A stretch of DNA of 64,000 nt from Dactylorhiza incarnata (taxonomy: Eukaryota; Streptophyta; Magnoliopsida; Asparagales; Orchidaceae). This document shows, piece after piece, positions 47,334 through 58,880 of this stretch. The stretch spans positions 558,001-622,000 of the forward strand of contig JAWHQI010000268.1 in NCBI GenBank assembly GCA_033032865.1. The letters run 5' to 3'. The notes beneath the pieces are model-generated. The model made no database searches. It had not been told where the DNA came from and worked only from the letters and a program-made list of their open reading frames with translations. The position numbers were made by a program, and so were the translations under genes. Within the stretch, counting starts at the first letter, position 1, and the number at the start of each line of letters is the position of its first letter.

Positions 47334-47343
47334 ATATATATAA
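47334..47343 (-). promoter_or_regulatory. candidate TATA box of the ABCG gene
   Basis: TTTATATATA read on the minus strand, about 32-41 bases upstream of the exon 1 ATG. It would give a very short leader, so it is plausible only if 47302 is the real start codon. Confidence 0.3.
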
Positions 47344-47526
47344 AGTCTGTGTTTTTTCCTATTAAAAGAAATGCGATCGAGTTTCCTTAATTACTATCCG
47401 GTCGAATATTAACAAGTCAACAGCCGGCAAACCGACTCTCCAATGAGCCAGAATTTTTTTTATACGCCGACGTATAGGATCGAATGCCTCTTGATCTCAC
47501 AGGTTAATCATTTTCCATCTTTTTAC

Positions 47527-48342
47527 GGTCCGTTCGGCGCGCAGGTAATGGCTTTCTGGAATTGGCTTTGCCAGAAAACCAATATCTGCAGGAATTGGTT
47601 TTGTGCAAAAAACCGCGCCTGGGCGAAAAAATCGCGCATGGGCGAAAAATTACGCCCGGGCGAAAAAATCCCGCCCGGGCAAAAAATCGAGCTCGGGCGA
47701 AAAAATCGCGCTAGGGCGAAAAAATTGCGCCCGGGCGAAAAAATCGAGTCCGGGCGAAAAAATCGCGTCTGGGCAAAAAAATCGTGCTCTGCCGAAATAA
47801 ACGTGCCCGAGAGAAATAAAACGCGCCCGGGCGAAATAAACGCGCCCGGACGAAAAAAATCACGCCCGGGCAAAAATATGCGCCCGGGAGAAATAAACGC
47901 GCCCGGACGAAATAATCACGCCCGGGCGAAAAAATCGCGCCCCGGACGAAAAAATCGCGCCCGGGAGAAAAAATCGCGCCGGGCCGAAATAAACGAGCCC
48001 GGCCGAAATAAAACGCGCCCGGGCGAAATAAACGTGTCCGGGTTAAAAATCACGCCCGGGTGAAATAAACGCGTCCGGGCGAAAAACACCCTGCAGGAAA
48101 ACGCACGCTCGGGCAAAAAACTCGCGCGTAGGTTGAAAAACTCTAGTGTAAACATTTGATTATGCGGAAAACCTATGGGCGAAGGTAAGAATTGTTATTT
48201 GATTTTTTAGTAATAGTAAAAGCCATGGGTTTTACATGAAAGTCAATATCCGCTTAAATTTCGTTGCGCCGAACACTAGAATTGGATTTCTAATCTTTAA
48301 TTCCAATTCCAGAAAGCCAATTCCGTCCAAACGAATGGAACC
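47527..48342. mobile_element. TIR element carrying a minisatellite
   Basis: Ends GGTCCGTTCG...GGCTTTCTGGAATTGG and, inverted, GGTTCCATTCGTTTGGACGGAATTGGCTTTC. The shared GGCTTTCTGGAATTGG within the arms makes it a terminal-inverted-repeat element. No convincing target duplication. Most of the interior is the minisatellite below. Confidence 0.6.
47608..48110. repeat. minisatellite of about 19 bp, some 25 copies
   Basis: Degenerate unit CGCCCGGGCGAAAAAATCG. Each unit pairs a palindromic GCCCGGGC core with an A tract (AAAAAA, later AAATAAA). Long open frames on both strands here are artefacts of the repeat. Confidence 0.9.
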
Positions 48343-49370
48343 TTATAATTTTTGTAATCCAAAAAATCTCAAACACTGAATATTCGTTAAAGTTATTGTC
48401 CATCAGCTAAATGGACAGAATCTGAAACCGAGGTGCAATGAGGTAAATTACTATTTAAAAATTACACCTTTTTACAGCTCGATTTTTATTTCTTTTTCCC
48501 CATGATAAAAGATATACAATAAAAAACTAAAAATAGCGTAATTTATATTTCTTAAATTATTTTATAAGAAAATACAATGCTAATCAAATAAATGTAAATT
48601 TGATTTTTGATCATAGTGCATTGGACTTGTAAGGAAATTTCCCCCAATGAGTGGACGGATTTCCTATACTATTTAAGGCAATTGTTTTGCCTCCGCGCCC
48701 GGGACTCCCATATAGGGATCGAAAATGATCTCTGAACCGATTCTCCGTTTCATTTAGGCTCCGTTCGTTTGGTAAGAGCTGAGGGAAAGAAATTAGAATT
48801 TGGCCCCGAATTTCGTTTCCAGCGTTCGCCCAGACCGATTTTTGATAGGAAATGGAATTCCGCCAAATTCCTTTTAAGAAATGATCTACGTATTATTCTC
48901 ATAGCCCCGATTCCAACATCACGAGGTCTGACTCGCGATTTCCGCTCGCGCGCGACTTTCCCTCTGCGCTTCTCGACAGCTCGTCGCTCCTCTCGCCAGC
49001 GTCGACAGCTCCATCGATCCTCCACTGCTGCTCGCGCCTCCTCTCGCCGGCATCGACTGCTTCATCCTCCACCGCAGCTTGCCGCTCATCTCGCCGGCGT
49101 CGACTGCTCCAGGCGTTCTTCCCGTCGGTGCCGATCGGGCCTTCTTTCCTCCAACAGAGCCTCCTTAATTTTCTCCGACAAAACTCCTTTCCTCCCACTC
49201 AAGCATTTGTGCATCCAGATTTTATGCATCCTAAATGTTCCTGCTCCAATATCTAGGGTTTCCAATTTTTTTGCTTTGAGTTTTCAGACTTTGTGCATCA
49301 AGATCTCGTTTCTTACTGAATGGCAAGTGTCGTGAACTCCGATATAAAAAAAATTCTCCTATTTAAGACA
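48343..49370. other. intergenic sequence, nothing firm
   Basis: A GGCTCCGTTCGTTTGG string at 48757 looks like the end of another TIR element, without a visible partner. 48950-49170 is a C/G-rich stretch with repeated TCGACTGCT/CTCGCCGGC blocks. Open frames there show no recognisable domain. Confidence 0.4.
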
Positions 49371-49378
49371 GTGTCATG

Positions 49379-50010
49379 CAGTGGCGGACGCAGAAAATTT
49401 ATTCTGTGTGGGCGGAGTACAAAATTATTCAAAAAATGAATCGATAAATATAACAAAAATACGTTTATATTATATTAATTTCACACAAAAATATGTCTAT
49501 ATTACGTGAATACCATCTTTCATTTTAAATTTTCTTTTATATTATCAAACAATAACTTAATAAAGAACTTGTGTATAAAAAAATTTAAATAACAAATTTT
49601 TTTATAAAACAAAAATTAAATAACTTGTTTATAAAAAAAATAATTTTAAATGTTGTTGATAGTAGGAATCGAACCCAAGACAATGAACTTATTTATATAA
49701 AATATTTAATAACACAACAATAAACTTATTTATAAAAAAAAAACTCTTAAACCATAACAACAAACTTGTTTTTAAGAAAACTAGAAATGTTGTTGATAGT
49801 AGGAATCGAACTCAAGACCACCTAATTAAAAGCAACACTCTCTACCAACTGGGCCAAGAAGATTATTTTCATAATAATATTATAGTATATTTATTATTAG
49901 GTAACATATCTGCATTAGTAAATTACAAGTTTTCTATTACTAAAAAATAGTATTTTTAGAATTCAGTGTGGGCGGCCGCCCACACTAGGCCCTATGTGGG
50001 TCCGCCCCTG
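49379..50010. mobile_element. hAT-type MITE with tRNA-like insert
   Basis: 632 bp, ends CAGTGGCGGACGCA and, inverted, CAGGGGCGGACCCA, followed by GTGTGGGCGG on both sides. Flanked by perfect 8-bp duplications gtgtcatg (49371-49378, 50011-50018). No transposase ORF. Confidence 0.9.
49797..49858 (-). other. tRNA-Lys-like pol III module inside the MITE
   Basis: On the minus strand: TGGCCCAGTTGGTAGAG (A-box like), a GCTTTTAA segment where the anticodon loop would be, then GAGTTCGATTCC (B box). It lacks a foldable acceptor stem, so it is a tRNA-derived relic, not a gene. A partial second copy of the 3' part is near 49655-49685. Confidence 0.55.
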
Positions 50011-50185
50011 GTGTCATGACCACTTTTTATTTTTATTTTTATTTTATAAGTAGCACGGTAGCAGGTAGCTAACTATGACTTCCTTTTCATAAAATTTTCA
50101 TCCATGGTGTACTGCGGAAATTAAATTAACTTGTTGCAGTAATGCAACTGTTATTTGTGCACGGTGCGTAGCAGGTAGCTATGAG

Positions 50186-50587
50186 TAGGGGCTGTTCACA
50201 AATAGTATAGTTCGTGAATAGTTCGAGATTCGATTCGTGAAGATTCGATTAAAATTCGTATTTTTCGAATTCAAATCCGAATTCAGATTCGAATAGTTAT
50301 AAAATTATATAAAACATTATAAAGTTATATTTAAACAATATAATTTGAATTTAAAATTATATTTAAACGTTATAAAATTATATTTAAACATCATAAATAT
50401 TAAATATAATTATAATTAAATATTATAAAATTCGAATTCGAATTCAAATTCATGTTCAAATCCGAATCGATTCGATTGAATAGTTATTCGATTAATTATT
50501 CAATTCGAATCGATTTCGGTTCGAATTCGAATTGATTGGATTCGATTGAATAGTTATTCGATTCGATTCGGTTCGTGAACACCCCTA
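50186..50587. mobile_element. hAT-type MITE
   Basis: 402 bp, ends TAGGGGCTGTTCAC and, inverted, TAGGGGTGTTCACGAAC. Flanked by perfect 8-bp duplications gctatgag (50178-50185, 50588-50595). The interior is made of ATTCGAATTC/GATTCGAT variations and can fold extensively. Confidence 0.9.
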
Positions 50588-50595
50588 GCTATGAG

Positions 50596-51298
50596 CCTAT
50601 GAATTCTTTTTTCATGAAAAATTAAAAAAAATTGTAATAAATGAGTGTAAAATTGGAAAAATGATTGTTTCTGTCAAAGTTTGTTTTTCTTTTATATATA
50701 GTAAGATATATACTAATTACTAGTGATAGACTTAGTGTACGGGGTTCTCCCGTGAGGTCTCGCGACAATACCATTGATCACCCGCGCTGCTTGTAAGTGG
50801 TATGAGGCGACAACAATATCACTATTTCACTCGATATCCTCGCCGCATAGTGTATGATCTTAGTAGTATTAATTGTCGTTTATACGTAGAGTCTATACAT
50901 AGATACATCAATTTATTACATATTTTCTTATAAAAGTTATTTAGTATAGTTGGTACAAAGTGATAATGAAATACTATTGATCTCGAGTTCAAGTGTTGCT
51001 TTTGTTAAAAGGTCAAACATTGTTTAAATGATTAATTTAGTTTTTATTCAAAAATAAATTAAATCACAACGATTAGTTTGATGATGTAATAATAAATCTA
51101 TTTATAAAATTATATTATATTACATCTCTCTCTTTATATATATATAGTCATGAACGGTCCTTTTTATGTCCCGGCGTAATAATGCAATTATTCTTAATCC
51201 ATAATTTGTCTCACCTATAGTCCTATACACAATTTAATAAAAATTAAATTATTAAAAGTTATAAAATTTGAAATAAAGAAAATATAAAATTAGAAAGA
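50596..51298. other. AT-rich intergenic sequence
   Basis: A weak tRNA-like string (TATAGTTGGTACAAAG ... TCTCGAGTTCAAGTG, about 50945-51000) may be a SINE relic. Otherwise nothing recognised. Confidence 0.4.
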
Positions 51299-51306
51299 TA
51301 AATATT

Positions 51307-51999
51307 GAGCAATGTTAAATGCAGGTCAGTTTTGGCTATATGCAGGCCACAGTTTTTAAAAAGAGCGCTGTTAAACGCAGGCCGATTTTAGCTATATGCA
51401 GATCATAATTTTTTAAAAAAAGTTATCATTTTTCCTTTTAAAATTTCAGGAAAAATGATTCGAGTAGTTTAATATTTCATGTATTATGTGTTTTTTCCTT
51501 CCATGCAACCGTGTCCCCAAGGAGTTTACTCGTTTGTCCGAGTCCGATGTGTTTTTAAATTACAACTGCTCTAAAACTATTCATGTGTATTTGCTGCGGC
51601 AATGGCGACGGCGGCGATGGAGACGATCGCGACGTCGTCGGCGATGGCGGCGATGACGGCGATGGTGGCGATGGTTATACTTCCGGTAGTTGCGTCGCTA
51701 GTGGAGGTTCTTTGGATAACCGCACCCCCATGGATGGGGTGCGGTTAACGCCTTTAGGGATACTCCATCAATAACTCTCCCAGATTTACTGACGAAACAG
51801 TGACATTGAACGTAACCTCGATATTTTACTTACTCATTTTATGAATTCTATTTTGCTTGGTGATTTATTTAGGAAAATATTAATTTGATTTTTGAATATG
51901 GTATGTAAATATGAAATTTGACCCGCATGAATAATTTTTTGGCCTGCATATATCCGCGGCCTGCACATAGTCAAAACCGGGCTGCATTTAACATTGCTC
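51307..51999. mobile_element. MITE with 8-bp target duplication
   Basis: 693 bp, ends GAGCAATGTTAAATGCAG in inverted orientation at both sides, with subterminal repeats of TATATGCAGGCC. Flanked by perfect duplications taaatatt (51299-51306, 52000-52007). The interior includes a GGCGATG-type repeat (51600-51675). Confidence 0.9.
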
Positions 52000-52007
52000 T
52001 AAATATT

Positions 52008-52297
52008 TGATGAAAGTGTTTTTTTCATAAGAAATGAAACGATATGTATATTTTTTTAAAATAAATTTAATTATAAAAAGTTATCAAATTTGAAATAAAT
52101 AAAGAATAAAATTGTGAAGATGAATGTTATTTATACACAAGAGTACTCACAATACATCAAAAGCCCCTCGTGTGGCCGCGATAGTACCTCAACTGCGATA
52201 ATATATATGCTGACTACGATAATACCTTCATCGGTTGCAAATGTGGGATGCGAACGTGCTCCATCTATCTGTGGGCTGCGAACATGCTCCACCACGT
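52008..52297. other. spacer, nothing recognised
   Basis: AT-rich, then two TGGGNTGCGAACNTGCTCC strings at 52247-52290 just left of element G. Confidence 0.5.
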
Positions 52298-53692
52298 TGA
52301 CGGTCCCCTAAAGCGTTTTCGGTCGGACCCATAGTTTCCCACCACGACCTCGGTCGACTCACCAATACGATTCCAACGGGCCCAGTCTCGCGCAATTCCG
52401 AGTCTGTTTGAACTCCGAATCTATCACCGGTATGCCTATACGCACAACTTACGCCACACCCCGCGTCGACCGCCGCGTCAAAATGATGCGGCGCCTGCCA
52501 CGTCAAAAGTGCGCGGCACCCGCCGCGTTAGAAAGACGCCGTGCCGAAAAGGTGCGGCACTTGCCGCACCAAATTGGTGCGGCAACTGCCACACCAAAAT
52601 GGTGCGGGAACTACCGCACCAAGGGGGTGCGGCACCCCCCAATGCCAATTAGGGGGGTGCGGCATTGCCGCACCCCCCAATACCAAATAGGGGGTGCGGC
52701 ATTGCCACACTCCCCAGCGCCAATCAAGGCGCTGACCAAGTCAGCGCCCCATTTGGGGGGCTGACTTGGTCAACATCCCACGTGGCTTTGGGGAGTGCTT
52801 TGCACTCCCCAATTGGGGAGTTTCCCTTAACCACACTCAATTGGGGAGTGCAATTTGCACTCCCCAATTGCAGAGTTTCCTCCCGCGTAGCAAGAGGCGT
52901 CGTTTGTACGCTTGACGCCCCCGCAATCGTACTCTCATCACCATGAATGGTACGCCCTCACACTCACGACGCGTCACCTCCTAAGTTCACTTTCACGGCA
53001 CGCACGAAACACCCCAAAGTGCACGCCGCGCGTTGTCACCTCCGCGTTCACTACGCTCCCAGAACGCCTCAGCGTTCGCCGAACGCTCATGCAAAACGCT
53101 CTCATGTTCGTTGCGCGCTCAAAACGCCTCCTAGAGCGCTCAGAACGCTTCCGTGTTCGTTGCGCTCTCAGAACGCTTCTGAGCGCGCTCAGAACACTTC
53201 CACATTCCAGGCACACTCACTTTTTGTCTTTCTAAATTCTCAGATTGCAGGAACGGCTCGTCTCCTTTTTCACCTTCAACGAAGCTGCCCGAACTACCCG
53301 AACTGCCCGAACTGCCTGAGTGGTGAGACGGTCATTTACGAAAAATGGCGATCCGTGTGCTCCAAATCGGTCAGCGTGATTCGCCCGTTAGGTGGTTACG
53401 GTGGTTAAGACGACAAAATTATCGGGCTACCCCCGGCTAAAGCTATAAAAGGAGCCCCATGCCTTCATTTCAAAGGACCTTGCCTTCTGGACCCGAGAGA
53501 GCTCCTTTGAAGATTTCCTCGGAATTCTCCTTCGGCGCTTGAAGATCTCCTTCATGGACTTGAAGATTTCCTTTCTCCCGAAAGGCGACTCAACATTCTA
53601 AATTTTGTTCTCCCGAGCATTCTCACTTTTGTTCTCCACCGTTCTCAGAAGGAAAAAGACTTAGTTTTCCGGGAGGTGGTCTGTCACCTCCG

Positions 53693-53747
<55 letters not shown>

Positions 53748-53990
53748 TTGTAATGAGCGGCGGCCTGTCGCGCTCGAATTCTAAGTACCTGACTGTAACC
53801 CCTCAGAAGATAGTGAAGTCTGGTCTGCACAGCTCCGTCCGCGAAGTTTTTTACCCTTTCCGGGTTTTCCACGTTAAAAAGTCTTAGTGTACTCAACGAA
53901 TCTCAAATTGACTGTTAGCGCGCTTAGTTCGCTTCAGAGCTAAGACGGTTCAAGTTGACCGGTCTACCAAGAGCACCCAAGCGACCCGCA
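52298..53990 (+). repeat. 5' LTR of element G
   Basis: 1.69 kb. It contains a cluster of inverted GGTGCGGCA/TGCCGCACC boxes (52550-52720), CTCCCCAATTGGGGAG palindromes (52790-52875), GAACGC/GCGCTC boxes (53050-53200) and a (CT)n microsatellite (53695-53742). Confidence 0.85.
53695..53742. repeat. (CT)n microsatellite
   Basis: About 24 CT units, against four in the 3' LTR; expanded after insertion. Confidence 0.95.
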
Positions 53991-53996
53991 ACGGTT

Positions 53997-54014
53997 TGGC
54001 GTCGTCTGTGGGAA
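53997..54014 (+). promoter_or_regulatory. primer-binding site, element G
   Basis: TGGCGTCGTCTGTGGGAA, one base from the TGGCGCCGTCTGTGGGAA site usual in Tat-type elements. Confidence 0.75.
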
Positions 54015-54071
54015 ACGAATTCCCAAAGTTCTGCAAATACTCACTAAAGGTAGCACTTGTCACCAATTGCA

Positions 54072-55470
54072 ATGGCAAGAAGAAGTGCCCGCACTACCGA
54101 AGGATCAATCCCGGAGGGGCCCGTCGACCCAGCTCCCTCCCACTCGCTTATCAATACGCCTCTCGCAGAGGAGGCAGTGCTTGCGCCCACGACAGTATTG
54201 GAAGGATGCATGCGGCAGATGGAAGAACAGCAAGCCGAGATGCTGGCTCTCGTAAGAAATCTTGGGGCTCCTCGAGCTCCCGTTCAACCTCCGACATTGA
54301 ACGTTTCGCCACCCCCAGCTCCGAATCATGCTCCGAATGAGGAGGTCGTTCAAGAAGAAGAAGCCTCAGAAGGATTCTCTGACGCTGCAAGCTCCACCCA
54401 TCCTGCTCGGCCGCCCAGAAGACCAGAAGCTGATCACCACCACCAGCACCAGGGAAGAGGTTTCCATGGACAAGTGATGGGAAGAGCCACTCGAGAAGAG
54501 ATACGCGACATGATAGCGGAAGAGTACGACCAGGCAGGGTGACTCGCAGCTCTTGCCCGCCGTCCCGCGCACCATGGCTCCCCACTATCGCCTCAGGTCT
54601 TGGCCCATCCAGTTCCGAATGGTTTCAAGCTTCGCAACATCGAAACATTCGACGGGGCGGACGACCCGTTAGAACATGTCAACCACTTCGCTACCATCAT
54701 GAGACTCTACAACGCTCCAGATCAGCTCCTCTGTCAAGTGTCCCCGACAACCTTAAAAGGACAAACACGCACTTGGTTCCACTCCCTGCGGGATGGGGCC
54801 ATCAACAACTTCGCAGAAATGGCGCAGTAGTTCATGGACCAGTTCATCGCCAACCGTAGGATTGTCCGAGATCCCTCCCATCTCTCAGGAATCCGCCAGA
54901 ATGACAGAGAGACTCTCAAGGATTTTTTCCGACGCTTCACCTCGGAAGCTCGACAAATCCTGGGGGTCGACCCCGAGCTCCTGCGAGGAGTCTTCCTTGG
55001 AGGGCTCCGCCCCGGTGGTTTCTACTCCGCACTGATACGAGAAACTGTGTCTAGCTACCCAGACCTCGTTCAGCGAGTCGAGGCCCAGATAGCGGCAGAT
55101 AAGGCAATTGAAGCGCACCGCCGACAGTTCGAGGGGAGCCTGAAAAGAAAGATAGAGGAGCTGCTACTGCAGACGGTTCCCAATAAGAATAACAAGCATC
55201 ACGACAACCCCAACCGAGACCGAGAATCTCGCCAGCATTAAGACTACACTCCCATGAACACTACCAGGACTAATGTACTTTACGCAATCAAAGGCAACGA
55301 AGCGCTCCGCAAGCCCAGGCCCTCGCTAAGAATGCGGGGGACCAGACAAAATATTGTGAGTTCCATCGTGGACAAGGACATGACACAGAAAATTGCTACA
55401 AGCTTAAGGATGAAATCGAGCGTCTCGTCCAACAAGGCAAATTGGGGAAATTTCTACTAGGCTAAGCACC
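54072..55470 (+). pseudogene. gag of element G
   Basis: From ATG 54072 one frame carries MARRSARTTEGS, a coiled stretch (MRQMEEQQAEMLALVRNL), TGA at 54540, the gag core (VPNGFKLRNIETFDGADDPL, NHFATIMRLYNAPDQLLCQV), TAG at 54828, FMDQFIANRR, LKDFFRRFTSEARQILGVD and a TAA at 55239. After a frame change the knuckle YCEFHRGQGHDTENCYKLKD follows at about 55347-55410. The two in-frame stops look like point changes. Confidence 0.85.
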
Positions 55471-55714
55471 GATTTAGCTAGCAGGAGATCATCCAACAAC
55501 TCGCCAAAAAGGACTGGGGGAGAAGTCAGTCATCCCAGGAGAAAGCTTCATACCCATCAGCGGGGCTCTACCAGCGCCACTGAAATATTCTGTCAACTTT
55601 GTTTCTATAAAAACTTTGTGTAAATTACCACTACGACTAAGAGTTTTTAAAGTTTCAATTCAGGCATGTCATATCTTGCGCCATCGAAACTACGTAAAGA
55701 CGTCCACTTGCATG
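55471..55714. other. non-coding interior of element G
   Basis: Between gag and the tandem repeats; no pol motif. Confidence 0.6.
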
Positions 55715-56034
55715 AATGAACAACACCTGCCTCCAGGCAGTACGCTAATGAACAACACCTGCCTCCAGGCAGTGCGCTAATGAACAGCACCTGCCTCCAG
55801 GCAGTGCGCTAATGAACCGCACCTGCCTCCAGGAAGTGCGCTAATGAACCGCACATGTCTCCAGGCAGTGAGCTAATGAACAGCACCTGCCTCCAGGAAG
55901 TGCGCTAATGAACAGCACCTGCCTTCAGGCAGTGCGCTAATGAACAACACCTGCCTTCAGACAGTGCGCTAAGGAATAGCACCTGCCTTTGGGCAGTGCG
56001 CTAATAAGCAGCAACTGCCTCCGGGCGGTGCGCT
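55715..56034. repeat. 32-bp tandem repeat, ten copies
   Basis: Unit begins AATGAACAGCACCTGCCTCC and ends AGGCAGTGCGCT; spacing is exactly 32 bases for all ten copies. Each unit contains CTGCCTCCAGGCAG, a small inverted repeat. Located in the 3' untranslated part, as in several Tat-lineage elements. Confidence 0.95.
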
Positions 56035-56174
56035 CACAACAATCTCTCACTATCATCGATTGAAGGTTCTCCCTTCTCCACCGCGGTAAGGTCCCGACGT
56101 CATAAGTTTCTGCCCCCCCTACGTTTGTCCACGGTTTGAATACGCCCGCTATTCACCGGCCAAACTTATCTTCT

Positions 56175-56320
56175 ATGTAAAAGCCGCGAGCTCAGACTCG
56201 TGCAAACTAATTTTCTATTATGTAAAAGCCGCGAGCTCAGACTCGTGCAAACTAGTTTTCAATCATGTAAAAATCCGCGAGCTCAGATTCGCGCAAACTT
56301 ATCTTTTATTATGTAAAGAG
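56175..56320. repeat. tandem repeat of about 43-45 bp, three copies
   Basis: Unit TATGTAAAAGCCGCGAGCTC plus AGACTCGTGCAAACTAATTT; the third copy is diverged. Confidence 0.85.
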
Positions 56321-56605
56321 CCATCAAGCTACTCAGGCATCAAACGCTAAATAGCAAGCTCATCACGATCTTCAATGCAAACACTGGGCGGCAAAATCGC
56401 AACCAATCAAGACCGGATAGAAGTTTCTCCCACAATTAAAGCTGAGCGGCGACATCCATAAAGACTGCATGACGACAGACTCGTAACTGCGCACGTCACG
56501 ACAACCCGACTAAACGAGCTCGCACGCCCGAAGACATACATTTGCCAGAAAATTTTTTGAACTCGTATTCTACAAAAACGATTTCCAAAAATTGGGGGCA
56601 TTTTA

Positions 56606-58321
56606 TACGGTCCCCTAAAGCGTATCCGGTCGGACCTATAGTTTCCCACCACGACCTCGGTCGACTCACCAATACGATTCCAACGGGCCCAGTCTCGCAC
56701 AATTCCGAGTCTGTTTGAACTCCGAATCGATCACCGGTATGCCTATACGCACAACTTACGCCACACCCCGCGTCGACCGCCGTGTCAAAATGATGCAGCG
56801 CCTGCCACGCCAAAAGGGCGCGGCACCCGCCGCGTTAGAAGGACGTCGTGTTGAAAGGGTGTGGCACTTGCCACACCAAATTGGTGCGGCAACTGCCGCA
56901 CCAAAATGGTGCGGCAAATACAGCACCAAGGGAGTGCGGCAATACCGCACCCCTAGCACCAGTCATGGGGGTGGGACAATGCCGCACCCCCCAATCCCAA
57001 ATTGGGGGTGCGGCATTACCGCACCCCCCAATGCCAAATAGGGGGTGCGACATTGTCGCACCCCCAACGCTAACTAGGGGGTGCGACATTGCCGCACCCC
57101 CCAGCGCCAATTAAGGCGCTGACCAAGTCAGCTCCCCATTTGAGGGGCTGACTTGGTCAGCATCCCATGTGGCACTCCCCAATTGGGGAGTTTCCCTTAA
57201 CTGCACTCCCCAATTGGGGAGTTTCCCATAACCGCACTCAATTGGGGAGTGCAATTTGCACTCCCCAATTGCAGAGTTTCCTCCCACGTAGCAAGATGCG
57301 TCGTTCGAACGCTTGACGCCCCCGCAATCGTACCCTCATAACCATGAATGGTACGCCCGCGCACTCACGACGCGTTCACCTCCTAAGTTCACATTCACGG
57401 CACGCACGAAACACCCCAAAGTGCATGTCGCGCGTTGTCACCTCCGCGTCCACTACGCTCCTAGAACGCCTCAGCGTTCGCCGAACGCTCTCATGTTCGT
57501 TGCGTGCTCAGAACGCCTCCTAGCACGCTCAGAACGCCTCCTAGCGTGCTCAGAACGCTTCCGTGTTCGTTGCGCGCTCAGAACGCTTCTGAGCGCGCTC
57601 AGAACACTTCCACATTCCGGGAATGCTCACTTTTTGTCTTTCTAAATTCTCAGATTGCAGGAACGGCTCGTCGCCTTTTTCACCTTCAACGAAGCTGCCC
57701 AAACTGCCCGAGGGGCGAGACGGTCATTTACGAAAAATGGAGATCTGTGTGCTCCAAATCGGTCAGCGTGATTCGCCCGTCAGGTGGTTACGGTGGTTAC
57801 AACGGCAAAATTACCGGGCTACCCCCGACCAAAGCTATAAAAGGAGCCCCATGCGTTTATTTCAAAGGACCTTGCCTTCTGGACCCGGGAGAGCTCCTTT
57901 GAAGATTTCCTCGAAATTCTCCTTCGGCGCTTGAAGATCTCCTTCGTGGACTTGAAGATTTCCTTTCTCCCGAAAGGTGACTCAGCATTCTCACTTTTGT
58001 TCTCCACCGTTCTCAGAAGGAAAAAAGACTTAGTTTTCCGGGAGGTGGTCTGTCACCTCCGGAACTCTCTCTCTATCATTGTAACGAGCGGCGGCCTGTC
58101 AAGCTCGAATTCTAAGTACCTGACTGTAACCCCTCAGAAGATAGTGAAGTTTGGTCGGCACAGCTCCGGCCGCGTGGTTTTTTACCCTTTCTGGGTTTTC
58201 AACGTTAAAAAGTCTCAGTGTACTCAACGAATCTCAAATTGGCTGTTAGCGCGCTTGGTTCGCTTCAGAGCTAAGACGGTTCAAGTCGTCCGGTCTACCA
58301 AGAGCACCCAAGCGACCCGCA
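56606..58321 (+). repeat. 3' LTR of element G
   Basis: 1.72 kb; same modules as the 5' LTR with extra GGTGCGGCA and AATTGGGGAGT units and a much shorter CT tract. The start base is uncertain by about two positions. Confidence 0.83.
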
Positions 58322-58326
58322 ACAAC

Positions 58327-58880
58327 AATGAACTTCCAGCAAGGGGGTCTACTTTTATTGTAAGCGCCGCACTCATCCACTCATGAATCATGACTGTCCA
58401 ATATTGAAAGAGTTGCATGCGGTTATTAGGGATGACGAACAGAATGTCACCCAGCTAACTTGATATGACATACCTCCCCATCCGTAGCCAGACTCAATTG
58501 ACTTACCAATGCAACTGCTAAGAGAACTTTACAGTCACCCCATCTTGATCATGATTAACAGTGGGGTGAGTCATAATTTGCTTTCTCAAGAAATGATGAC
58601 TAAGTTGTGCATTCTGTTATGATGGTCACCAGCATTGTCCTTCCGGGAGAAGGCCACCACGAATGCTCAGGAGGCCTCTACTACCACCTCCAGCTCCAAC
58701 TAAGTACCTGTCAGGTTGAACATATTTTTATGCTCTTCCATTGCGATGATTTGACATCAACTTGGGTGTTGCCTAGTTATAGAAACGTGGGAACATCCAC
58801 ATCAATTGGACCCGTATGATGATATCCTTCGCCAGAAAGGGCAATTGTAGACAGTAATAGGGGTTCTCTCGACAGTGGTT
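58327..58880 (+). pseudogene. decayed Ty3 gag knuckle and protease fragment
   Basis: Readable with frame changes: a zinc-knuckle like YCKRRTHPLMNHDCPILKE, then LYSHPILIMINSGVSHNLLS (protease motif with Asp replaced by Asn in this copy) and EMMTKLCI. No LTRs assigned; old. Confidence 0.6.

Larger units (their letters stand above)
52298..58321 (+). mobile_element. Element G: gag-only Tat-type LTR element with tandem repeats
   Basis: About 6.0 kb. LTRs 52298-53990 and about 56606-58321 share ACGGTCCCCTAAAGCG at the start and CAAGCGACCCGCA at the end. The primer site TGGCGTCGTCTGTGGG and the gag type (NHFATIMRLYNAPD, KTRTWFHSL-like, zinc knuckle CEFHRGQGHDTENC) are those of the Tat branch of Ty3 elements. 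There is no protease, RT or integrase: the space before the 3' LTR holds two tandem-repeat blocks. No matching target duplication was found, so one end may have recombined. Confidence 0.85.

Noticed and set aside
47443..48063. 206-residue plus-strand and 116-residue minus-strand open frames
   Set aside because: Low-complexity translation of the 19-bp minisatellite; no domain.
48750..49335. Open frames on both strands in the C/G-rich block
   Set aside because: Compositional; repeated CGTCGACTGCT blocks and no motif.
55715..56034. CRISPR-like look of regularly spaced repeats
   Set aside because: Units are contiguous tandem copies without unique spacers, in a plant retrotransposon.
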